A DNA stretch of 37,552 nt, taken from Burkholderiales bacterium. Its GTDB lineage: Bacteria; Pseudomonadota; Gammaproteobacteria; Burkholderiales; SG8-39. Both the position numbers and the translations under genes were made by a program. The stretch's first letter is position 1. Each line of letters starts with the position of its first letter. Location of the stretch: the NCBI GenBank assembly GCA_025458245.1, contig JALOSW010000005.1:1-37552 (forward strand), given 5' to 3'. Of this stretch, positions 31,364-37,552 are shown one piece after another. The notes below the pieces were generated by a model. That model saw nothing but the letters and a program-made list of their open reading frames with translations. It was not told the DNA's origin and ran no database searches.

Positions 31364-32493
31364 GGCGGCGGACCGGCATGAAGATACCCGGCACGGTACC
31401 ACGAGTACAGCAGCGGCAGCCCGGCCGCGACCGATGCGCTTGCGGCCTCGAGCCGTCTGCGGTCGCAGAGCGCGACGAGCGCGGAGCGCGCGGCGCGTGG
31501 CATCGCGTGGCGCTCGCCGTTCGCATAGATCCACGGGCCGCGAAAGAGGAGAAGCGTCCGCGCATCGAGCGTCAAGCCGTGACGCCTCACCGCGGCGGCG
31601 AAGCGACCGGGACCGAGCGGCCGCCGCGGCGGGTCGAAGACGACGCGCGCCTTCGGCTCGGAAAGATACTCGCCGACGAAGCGCTCGATGTCCGTGCGGC
31701 GCCAGGCAATGCGATCGAGCATCGCGGCGATGCGATCGATCATGGTGTCGTCGATCGCGGCCGGGTGGCGAGGCGGCGCGAGTCCGGGATCCGCGTACGT
31801 CCCGGAAAGCTCGATGCGATCGGCCAGGAAGTTGAGGAACTCACGTGCGAGTTCGGTCGCGTCCGCCGCGCGGAATCCGATCGACCAGGTGGTGCACTCG
31901 TCGAGCGCCACGCCGTCGTGCGCGTAGCCGGGCGGCAGATAGAGCATGTCGCCCGGCTCCAGCACCCACTCGGCCTCCGGCCGAAAGTGAGTCAGGATGC
32001 GCAGCGGCGCGCGCGCATCGAAGCGCCGGTCCGTCTGCGCGCTCACACGCCAGCGGCGGCGGCCGAAGCCCTGCAGCAGAAACACGTCGTAGGAATCGAA
32101 GTGCGGCCCCACCCCGCCGCCGGGCACGGCATAGCTCGCCATGACGTCGTCGAGGCGGGCGTAGGGCACGAAGGCGAAGCGGCGCATGAGCGCGTCCGCT
32201 TCCGGGATGAACTCGTTGACGCCCTGCACGAGCAGGGTCCAGTCGCGTCGCGGCATCGCGGCGAGGTCTCGTCGCTCGAACGGGCCGTGGCGAAGCGACC
32301 AGCGTCCGCGCTTGCGCGCGACCAGGCGCGACTCGACATCGTCGCGCTGCGAAAGCGAGAAGAGCGCGTGCCGGCTTGCCGCGCCGCGAAAGCCGCGAAC
32401 CGCGCCGCGCACGAGCAGCGGCTGCTTCTGCCAGTAGCGCGCGAGGAACGCGCGCGGCGTGAGTCCGCCGAGCAGGTCGAGCTTCATATCCAT
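31360..32493 (-). CDS. roxA: Ribosomal protein L16 arginine hydroxylase-like cupin oxygenase
   Basis: 377 aa. Iron(II)/2-oxoglutarate oxygenase of the RoxA/YcfD type, which hydroxylates an arginine of ribosomal protein L16. The metal ligands are H131-x-D133 in GPHFDSYDVFLLQ and H192 in LPPGYAHDGV. The N-terminal FLARYWQKQPLLVRGA is the family's signature. C-terminal winged-helix-like part also present. The start may be ATG 32493 or the ATG two codons in. It is divergent from bcp, whose -35/-10 region lies next to its own TATAAT box at 32585-32580. Confidence 0.87.
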   Translation of the reverse strand: MDMKLDLLGGLTPRAFLARYWQKQPLLVRGAVRGFRGAASRHALFSLSQRDDVESRLVARKRGRWSLRHGPFERRDLAAMPRRDWTLLVQGVNEFIPEADALMRRFAFVPYARLDDVMASYAVPGGGVGPHFDSYDVFLLQGFGRRRWRVSAQTDRRFDARAPLRILTHFRPEAEWVLEPGDMLYLPPGYAHDGVALDECTTWSIGFRAADATELAREFLNFLADRIELSGTYADPGLAPPRHPAAIDDTMIDRIAAMLDRIAWRRTDIERFVGEYLSEPKARVVFDPPRRPLGPGRFAAAVRRHGLTLDARTLLLFRGPWIYANGERHAMPRAARSALVALCDRRRLEAASASVAAGLPLLYSWYRAGYLHAGPPP

Positions 32494-32579
32494 CCGTTCG
32501 CTTCGCTTCGATCCGCGCGCCGTCGCGGCCGCAACGGCGCGGCGCCCGCAGCGCCGAGCACGCAAGCGCGTGTGTTTCG

Positions 32580-32585
32580 ATTATA
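32580..32585 (-). promoter_or_regulatory. -10 box of the roxA/DUF7931 unit
   Basis: TATAAT on the minus strand in an AT-rich spot, about 87 nt before the start codon at 32493. No obvious -35. Confidence 0.4.
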
Positions 32586-32608
32586 TGAAACGGGCCGCGA
32601 GCGATCGA

Positions 32609-32640
32609 TTGACACGAGGCGAAAAGACTTGGTTTAGAAT
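32609..32640 (+). promoter_or_regulatory. bcp promoter with long spacer
   Basis: Perfect TTGACA (32609-32614) and TAGAAT (32635-32640) are separated by 20 bp, three more than optimal, which may need an activator. The ATG lies 24 nt further on. Confidence 0.5.
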
Positions 32641-32663
32641 CGCCGCGACCTCGCGATCATCCC

Positions 32664-33131
32664 ATGCTCCAAGTCGGCCAGCTCGCCCCCAGCTTCTCCC
32701 TGCCCGATGCGGACATGGAGACGGTGAGCCTCGCGCAGTTCAAGGGCCGGCACAACGTGGTGCTCTATTTCTATCCGCGCGACGGCACGCCGGGCTGCAC
32801 GCTGCAGGCCATCGACTTCAGCGATCACGAAAGCGATTTCCTGCGGCACGACACGGTCGTGCTCGGCGTCTCGCCCGACGATTGTCTCCGCCACGCCGAG
32901 TTCCGCGACCAGAATGGTCTTTCGGTGCGCCTGCTCGCCGACCCCGACGTCGAGGTATGCGGCAAGTACGGCGTGCTCGAGGAGAAAGACCACGAGGGCG
33001 TGAAGAAGCGCTGCATCCAGCGTGCGACCTACATCATCGACAAGCGCGGCAAGGTGCGTCACGCGCTCGTCAACGTCAACCCGAAGGGCCACGCTGCAGA
33101 GGTGCTGGCCCTGATCAAAGGCCTGGGATAG
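32664..33131 (+). CDS. bcp: Thioredoxin-dependent thiol peroxidase (Bcp/PrxQ)
   Basis: 155 aa. Reduces hydroperoxides. The peroxidatic Cys45 in YPRDGTPGCTLQA and Arg120 (CIQRATYIID) are present. The usual resolving Cys five residues later is Ile50 here. Other cysteines are 74, 99 (conserved in E. coli Bcp) and 117, so one of these may resolve, or the enzyme may use a 1-Cys mechanism. Promoter TTGACA-N20-TAGAAT directly upstream. The SlyD-like gene follows after 46 nt. Confidence 0.93.
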   Translation: MLQVGQLAPSFSLPDADMETVSLAQFKGRHNVVLYFYPRDGTPGCTLQAIDFSDHESDFLRHDTVVLGVSPDDCLRHAEFRDQNGLSVRLLADPDVEVCGKYGVLEEKDHEGVKKRCIQRATYIIDKRGKVRHALVNVNPKGHAAEVLALIKGLG

Positions 33132-33177
33132 GCTGCCGCCCCGCGCGGCCGCCCGGCTCGGGCAGGCACGGAATCGG

Positions 33178-33690
33178 TTGAACATCGGCCCGAACACGGT
33201 CGTGGCGCTCGACATCGAGCTGCAGGATCTCTGGGGGAACGTGCTCCAGAAGACCGACGAGCCGCTCCTCTACCTGCATGGCGGCGACGGGATTCTGCCG
33301 GCGCTGGAGCGTGCTCTCGCCGGCAAGACCGAGGGCGAGCGTCTCGAGGTGCGGCTCGAACCCGAGGATGCGTTCGGCGACTACGACGAGCGGCTGCTCC
33401 GCGTCGAGCCGCGCAGCCGCTTCCCCGAGTCGGTTGAGCCGGGCATGCAGTTCGAGGGGATTCCGGGAGACGCTCCCGCCGAGACGCGGGGAGAGCGGCC
33501 CGACGACACGATCTACACCGTCACTGACGTGGCGGGGGACGCCGTCGTGCTCGACGGCAACCATCCGCTCGCGGGCATGGCGCTCAAGTTTCTCATTCGC
33601 GTCGACACCGTGCGTCCGGCGACGCGCGATGAGATCGAGCGCGGCTCGGCAGCCGACGCCGCTTCGTTACTGCTGCGCGTGGTGCCTTGA
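33178..33690 (+). CDS. FKBP-type peptidyl-prolyl isomerase, SlyD-like
   Basis: 170 aa from a TTG start, since no ATG or GTG fits. Contains the SlyD/SlpA layout: LYLHGGDGILPALERALAGKTEGERLEVRLEPEDAFGDYDERLLRVEPRSRF, an insert-in-flap chaperone domain, and DGNHPLAGMALKFLIRVDTVRPAT. The His/Cys-rich metal tail of E. coli SlyD is absent. Acts as a folding helper. Ends ahead of a 24-nt palindrome, facing the ABC transporter gene. Confidence 0.88.
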   Translation: MNIGPNTVVALDIELQDLWGNVLQKTDEPLLYLHGGDGILPALERALAGKTEGERLEVRLEPEDAFGDYDERLLRVEPRSRFPESVEPGMQFEGIPGDAPAETRGERPDDTIYTVTDVAGDAVVLDGNHPLAGMALKFLIRVDTVRPATRDEIERGSAADAASLLLRVVP

Positions 33691-33693
33691 CCG

Positions 33694-33717
33694 GCCGCGC
33701 GCGCCGGCGCGCGCGGC
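33694..33717. terminator. 24-nt perfect palindrome between convergent genes
   Basis: The two halves (33694-33705 and 33706-33717) are exact complements, made of GC steps, between the SlyD-like stop and the ABC transporter stop. It would form a strong hairpin in either transcript but has no T-run, so it may act as a bidirectional end point. Confidence 0.5.
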
Positions 33718-33741
33718 GGCACTCGGCGGGGACCGCTGCGG

Positions 33742-35481
33742 CTAGCCGAGCGAGAGCTGCATGCGTTCGTCGCCCGCGGTGAAGGCGATCTCGCGTCCGT
33801 GGAAGCCGGCGGCGCCCGCGCGGTGCGCGATGCTGACGACGGCCGTGCCGGGCAGCTTCGAATGCAGCACCTCGTAGGCATGTCGCTCCGACGTGTCGTC
33901 CATGGCCGAGGTCGCCTCGTCCAGGAAGAGCCAGTCGGGCCGCCCCAGCAGCGCCCGCACGAGCGCGAGCTTCTGCTGCTCGCCGCCAGAGAGCCGCATG
34001 CTCCAGTTCTGCACCTCGTCGAGACGGGCGACCAAGGGCGCGAGCCCGACGGCTTCGAGCGCATCGCGGATCGCGTCGTCGCCGAACGTCCCGGAGACCG
34101 AGGGGAAGGACACCGCATCGCGCAGGCTCGCGATCGGGATGTAGGGCTTCTGCGGCAGGAAGAGGAGCCGGGCGCCTGCGGGGACCGCGACAGTGCCGCG
34201 CCCGAACGGCCAGATTCCCGCGAGGGCGCGGAACAGAGTGCTCTTGCCGCTGCCCGAGGGGCCGGACACCAGCACGCGCTCGCCGCGCGCAAACGCGAAC
34301 GACTCGTTCGCGAGCACGAGCCTTCCGGTCGGAAGGGCGAGATCCAGCGCGTCCACGCGCACCGCGTCGTCCGCCGCGATTTCGCGCCGGATGCCGCGCT
34401 GTTCGCGCACTTCGGCGTGGCTCTCCTGCAGCGCCTGGTGAAACGTGAGCAGGCGATCGACGCTCGCCTTCCAGTTCGCGAGCTGCCCGTAGCTGTCGAC
34501 GAACCATGAGAGCGAGCTCTGCACCTGGCCGAACGCGTTCGCGATCTGGGTCAGTTCGCCGAGCTTGATCGCACCGGCGAAGTATCGCGGCCCGGCGACG
34601 AAGTAGGGGAAGATGACGGCGATCTGGTTGTAGCCGATGGTGAGTGCGCCGAGCCGTTTCGTGTAGAGCATCAGCGCCCACCAGTTCTCCCGCACGCGCT
34701 CGAGTTTCGCAAGCAGCGAGCGCTGCTCCGCGGCCTCGCCGCGATACAGCGCGACGCCTTCGGCGTGCTCGCGCAGCCGGACGAGGCCGAAGCGGAAGTC
34801 GGCCTCGAGCCGCTCCTGCTGGAAGTTGAGGCCGATGAGCGGGCGGCCGACCCAATGCGTCACGAAGCTCCCGACGATCGCGTACGCGAGCGCCGCCCAG
34901 ACCATGTAGCCCGGAATCACGACTGCGCTGCCGGCGAGCGCGAACGACAGCGGCCCCGAGACGTTCCAGAGAATGACGACGAACGACACGAGCGTCACGG
35001 CCTCGCGCAGCAGTCCGAGCCCCAGCGACAGCGTGTTCGACGTGAAATGCCGCAGGTCCTCCGAAATCCGCTGGTCCGGGTTGTCGGTGCCGCGTCCCGT
35101 GAGCTCCAATCGGTAGAACACCTGCTCGCCGAGCCAGTCGCCGAGATACTGCTTCGAGAGCCAGATGCGCCAGCGCATCTCGAGCATCTGCTGCAGGTAG
35201 GTGCGGTAGATGGACGCGACGATGAATACCGCGGCGAGGAAGCTGAAGTAGAGGAGCAGGGCGAAGAAGTCCTCGGACTGCTTCTCCTGGATCGCGTTGA
35301 AGAAATCGCGTTGCCAGTCGTTCAGCAGCACGAGCATGTAGACGAGGCCGAGGGAGATCGCGACGATGGCGCCGAGAAGACCCCACGCCGTCAATTTCTC
35401 CTCGGAACGCCAGTACGGGACCGCGAGATTCCACACCTTGCCGAGGAACGAGCGTGCGCGGATGAAGACGTTGGTATCCAT
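33742..35481 (-). CDS. ABC transporter, membrane and ATPase fused (SbmA/BacA/YddA-like)
   Basis: 579 aa. N-terminal membrane domain (about residues 30-330) with six likely helices and the ABC_membrane_2 signs (LNDWQRDFFNAIQ, RTYLQQMLEMRWRIWLSKQYLGDWL, NPDQRISEDLRHFT). The C-terminal ATPase has Walker A GPSGSGKS (about 406-413), the signature LSGGEQQKLAL and Walker B WLFLDEATSA (about 515-524). Such fused proteins (YddA type) resemble SbmA/BacA peptide importers and the vitamin B12 transporter BacA/Rv1819c, but the direction and cargo are uncertain. It is transcribed after the NAD(P)HX enzyme gene across a 191-bp gap. Confidence 0.9.
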   Translation of the reverse strand: MDTNVFIRARSFLGKVWNLAVPYWRSEEKLTAWGLLGAIVAISLGLVYMLVLLNDWQRDFFNAIQEKQSEDFFALLLYFSFLAAVFIVASIYRTYLQQMLEMRWRIWLSKQYLGDWLGEQVFYRLELTGRGTDNPDQRISEDLRHFTSNTLSLGLGLLREAVTLVSFVVILWNVSGPLSFALAGSAVVIPGYMVWAALAYAIVGSFVTHWVGRPLIGLNFQQERLEADFRFGLVRLREHAEGVALYRGEAAEQRSLLAKLERVRENWWALMLYTKRLGALTIGYNQIAVIFPYFVAGPRYFAGAIKLGELTQIANAFGQVQSSLSWFVDSYGQLANWKASVDRLLTFHQALQESHAEVREQRGIRREIAADDAVRVDALDLALPTGRLVLANESFAFARGERVLVSGPSGSGKSTLFRALAGIWPFGRGTVAVPAGARLLFLPQKPYIPIASLRDAVSFPSVSGTFGDDAIRDALEAVGLAPLVARLDEVQNWSMRLSGGEQQKLALVRALLGRPDWLFLDEATSAMDDTSERHAYEVLHSKLPGTAVVSIAHRAGAAGFHGREIAFTAGDERMQLSLG

Positions 35482-35672
35482 GGAGGTGGGCTTTCTCGAG
35501 GCCGAAGGTGCGAAGTTCTACGGCGATCTACGGCTCGGGCGCGGGGCCGCGAGTTGTCGGCTCGCCCAGGGCAGCCGTCGCTGGCAGCGACACACCCGCT
35601 TCGACGCGCGATGCGTCGGCCGGAACCGGCGCAACGCTCTCGGCGACCGCGCGTTGAAGGCGACGGGCCGCG
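35482..35672. other. 191-bp intergenic gap, no clear content
   Basis: Between the ABC transporter start and the NAD(P)HX repair gene stop. Short open frames cross it on both strands, but all are shadow frames from GC bias. I see no terminator, promoter of note or RNA gene. Confidence 0.5.
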
Positions 35673-37166
35673 CTATGGCGGCGACCGGTTGATGAGCGTG
35701 CGGGCCGCGTCGACGAGTTCTCCCGCGGCGAGGCCGTTCGGGCCGACGCCGCGTCCCGCGAGCGCGTCCGCAGCGGCCCCGTGCAACCAGACGCCGGCAA
35801 GCAGCGCATCCAGGGGGTCGGCCCCCTGGCCAGCGAGGCTCGCGACGATGCCGGTGAGGACGTCGCCCGAGCCCGCGCTCGCGAGCCCCGGGTTGCCGGA
35901 TCCGTTGATCCACCAGCGGCCGTCGCGCGCGGCGATCACCGTGCCGTTGCCCTTGAGCGCGACAGTGCAGTTGAACCGGGCCGCGAGAGCACGCGCAGCG
36001 GCGAGGCGATCGGACTGGACGCGGCCCGTGTCGCCGCCGAGAAGGCGCGCCGCCTCGGCGGGATGCGGCGTCAGAAGCGTGGACGCCCTGCGCGCCGCAA
36101 GCGCGTTCTGCAACACCGTGTAACTCGCGACCAGGTTGAGCCCGTCCGCGTCGAGCACGACGACGTGATCGCTGCGCAGGGCCTGGCCGAGCAATCGCTG
36201 GGCGGCGGCGTCCTGCCCGAGGCCCGGACCGACCGCGTAGACGTCGACCGGTACGTCGGCGAACAGCGCTTCCGGCTTGCGGATCATCAGCTCGGGTTGA
36301 CCCCAGTCCACCGCTGGGGCATCGCCCGCGAGCATCCCGACGAAGACCTTGCCGGCGCCCGTCTTGAGCGCGGCGCGGCCCGCGAGCAGCGCGGCGCCGA
36401 CCATGCCCGACGCACCGCCCACGATGGCTACGGTGCCGGCATCGCCCTTGTGGAAGTTGCGCGGCCGCGCGAGCGGCAGAGCGGCGAGGACGCCGGCGTC
36501 GAGGAGTCCTCCCGAAGCGGGTGCGAGCGCTCGGACATCGAGCCCGATCGGATCGACGCGCACCTCGCCCGCGAGATCCGGGCCGTCGAGCGTCAGCAAA
36601 CCGGGCTTGAGCGCGATGAAGGTCAGCGTGTGCGCGGCGCGGATCGCCGCGCCCGGCGCGACACCGGTGTCGGCGTCCAAGCCGCTCGGCACGTCGATGG
36701 CGAGGATCGGCGCGCCGAGCCCGTTGGCAGCCTCGACGAGGCTTGCGTATCGGCCTTCGGGTGCACGCTTGAGCCCGATGCCGAAGAGTCCGTCGACCGC
36801 GAGGTCGAACCGGTGATACGGCGGGATCTCGGCGAGCAGTTCGCCGCCCGCGCGGCGCCACTTGTCGAGGGCCGCGGCGGCATCGCCCGAAAGTTTCGCG
36901 GCGTCTCCCGCGAAGACGACGCTCACGCGGTAGAACCAGCGACGCAGGTGCACGGCGGCTTCGAAGGCATCGCCGCCGTTGTTGCCGGGGCCCGCGAGCA
37001 CCAGCACGCTGCGGCCGCCCTCGCCGAGGAGTGCGCGCGCGCGCTCGGCCACAGCGAGTCCGGCGCGCTCCATGAGGGGCGGAGCGGGTGTTTGCGCGAA
37101 CGCTGCTGACTCCACCGCGCGGATGCCCGCGACGTCGCAGACCGGCGTGAACGCGCGTCTGGTCAT
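35673..37166 (-). CDS. nnr: Bifunctional NAD(P)HX epimerase/dehydratase
   Basis: 497 aa. Repairs hydrated NADH and NADPH. The N-terminal epimerase half (YjeF_N, about 1-215) shows VLAGPGNNGGDAFEAA and AIDVPSGLDADTG; the C-terminal dehydratase half (about 225-497) shows GTVAIVGGASGMVGAALLAGRAALKTGAGKV, LTPHPAEAARLLGG, VALKGNGTVIAA and GNPGLASAGSGDVLTGI. Same layout as E. coli Nnr. ADP or ATP drives the dehydration. The start lies 10 nt after the TRAP permease stop, so they may share a transcript. Confidence 0.95.
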   Translation of the reverse strand: MTRRAFTPVCDVAGIRAVESAAFAQTPAPPLMERAGLAVAERARALLGEGGRSVLVLAGPGNNGGDAFEAAVHLRRWFYRVSVVFAGDAAKLSGDAAAALDKWRRAGGELLAEIPPYHRFDLAVDGLFGIGLKRAPEGRYASLVEAANGLGAPILAIDVPSGLDADTGVAPGAAIRAAHTLTFIALKPGLLTLDGPDLAGEVRVDPIGLDVRALAPASGGLLDAGVLAALPLARPRNFHKGDAGTVAIVGGASGMVGAALLAGRAALKTGAGKVFVGMLAGDAPAVDWGQPELMIRKPEALFADVPVDVYAVGPGLGQDAAAQRLLGQALRSDHVVVLDADGLNLVASYTVLQNALAARRASTLLTPHPAEAARLLGGDTGRVQSDRLAAARALAARFNCTVALKGNGTVIAARDGRWWINGSGNPGLASAGSGDVLTGIVASLAGQGADPLDALLAGVWLHGAAADALAGRGVGPNGLAAGELVDAARTLINRSPP

Positions 37167-37176
37167 GCGCGCCGTA

Positions 37177-37551
37177 CTAACCGACCTTCATCTGCTTCGG
37201 CAGCCAGGTGACGATCTCGGGAAAGAACCAGATCGCGAGCACCGCACCGATCATGAGGACGAACATCGGCACGGTGTGCTTCGCGATCCAGGTGATCTGC
37301 TTCCCGGTCATGCCCTGCAGCACGAAGAGATTGAAGCCCACGGGCGGCGTGATCTGCGCCATCTCGACGACCAGCACGACGTAGATGCCGAACCAGATCA
37401 GGTCGATGCCTGCTTTGGTGACGGTCGGAAGGATCACGCTCATGGTGAGCACGACCATCGAAATGCCGTCGAGGAACATCCCGAGGACGATGTAGAACAC
37501 CATGAGCGCGACGATCAGCGCGAGCGGCGGAAGGCCGAGGCCGCCGATCCA
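37177..37551 (-). CDS. TRAP transporter large permease, C-terminal part
   Basis: Partial: the gene runs off the right edge, 124 C-terminal residues are seen. Two to three hydrophobic segments with FLDGISMVVLTMSVILPTV, then EMAQITPPVGFNLFVLQGMTG and IAKHTVPMFVLMIGAVLAIWFFPEIVTWLP, match the end of DctM-type TRAP permeases, which import carboxylates with a periplasmic binding protein. The small subunit and binding protein would lie beyond the window. Stop codon 10 nt before the NAD(P)HX gene. Confidence 0.9.
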   Translation of the reverse strand, partial: WIGGLGLPPLALIVALMVFYIVLGMFLDGISMVVLTMSVILPTVTKAGIDLIWFGIYVVLVVEMAQITPPVGFNLFVLQGMTGKQITWIAKHTVPMFVLMIGAVLAIWFFPEIVTWLPKQMKVG

Positions 37552-37552
37552 T

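Noticed and set aside
35528-35809. Small minus-strand protein between the ABC transporter and NAD(P)HX genes
   Set aside because: Arg/Ala-rich shadow of the NAD(P)HX gene, no RBS and no recognisable domain.

Overview
The window is GC-rich chromosomal DNA with dense genes, short gaps and many 4-nt start/stop overlaps. The gene content fits a betaproteobacterium: BamC next to DapA, paired Bpt and Aat transferases, DUF1841 and DUF3422 proteins, a short RsxB next to Nth, and an oxygen-dependent protoporphyrinogen oxidase. I cannot place the genus. There is no transposase, integrase, phage gene, rRNA or CRISPR array. One tRNA is present, tRNA-Arg(CCT).

Layout. 1-2.3 kb: a secreted Tyr/Pro-rich protein, a MoxR-type AAA+ ATPase whose 3' end is partly duplicated beyond its stop codon, and two small periplasmic c-type cytochromes read divergently from it. 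2.4-8.3 kb (all minus strand): DUF1841, endonuclease III, soluble RsxB, PyrD, the N-degron transferases Bpt and Aat, a Tat-exported Rieske protein and a zinc-ribbon Nudix hydrolase. Two intergenic gaps here are filled by arrays of degenerate 7-bp repeats with inverted halves. 8.3-12.9 kb (plus): a MoxR ATPase with a partner carrying HExxH and von Willebrand A motifs, a lipoprotein and an O-antigen ligase/PglL-type membrane protein. 12.9-19.2 kb: L-2-haloacid dehalogenase, class III sirtuin, acyl-CoA synthetase, DUF3422 membrane protein, SemiSWEET, MaoC hydratase, maleylacetoacetate isomerase and tRNA-Arg.

19.2-27.1 kb: HemY-type protoporphyrinogen oxidase, a GIDE-like/EF-hand membrane protein with LemA, a 63-residue membrane peptide, a DUF938 methyltransferase coupled to an aldehyde dehydrogenase and DUF924, a hydrolase-OsmC fusion, and a second methyltransferase. 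27.1-30.0 kb: the operon dapA-bamC-MBL hydrolase. 30.0-32.5 kb: two paralogous Ala/Lys-rich lipoproteins, one built from eight 11-residue repeats, then DUF7931 and a RoxA-type ribosomal oxygenase. 32.6-37.5 kb: Bcp peroxiredoxin, SlyD-like FKBP, an SbmA/YddA-type ABC exporter, NAD(P)HX repair enzyme and the C-terminus of a TRAP transporter permease.

Most of the region is housekeeping: repair, pyrimidine, lysine and haem synthesis, outer-membrane assembly, protein quality control. I see no clear new defence or mobile system. The best candidates for something new are the inverted heptamer arrays, the moxR 3'-end duplication, the MoxR/HExxH-VWA pair, the 11-mer lipoprotein pair, the FNR-like site facing antisense to the tRNA, and Shine-Dalgarno sequences held in hairpins before maoC and lemA.
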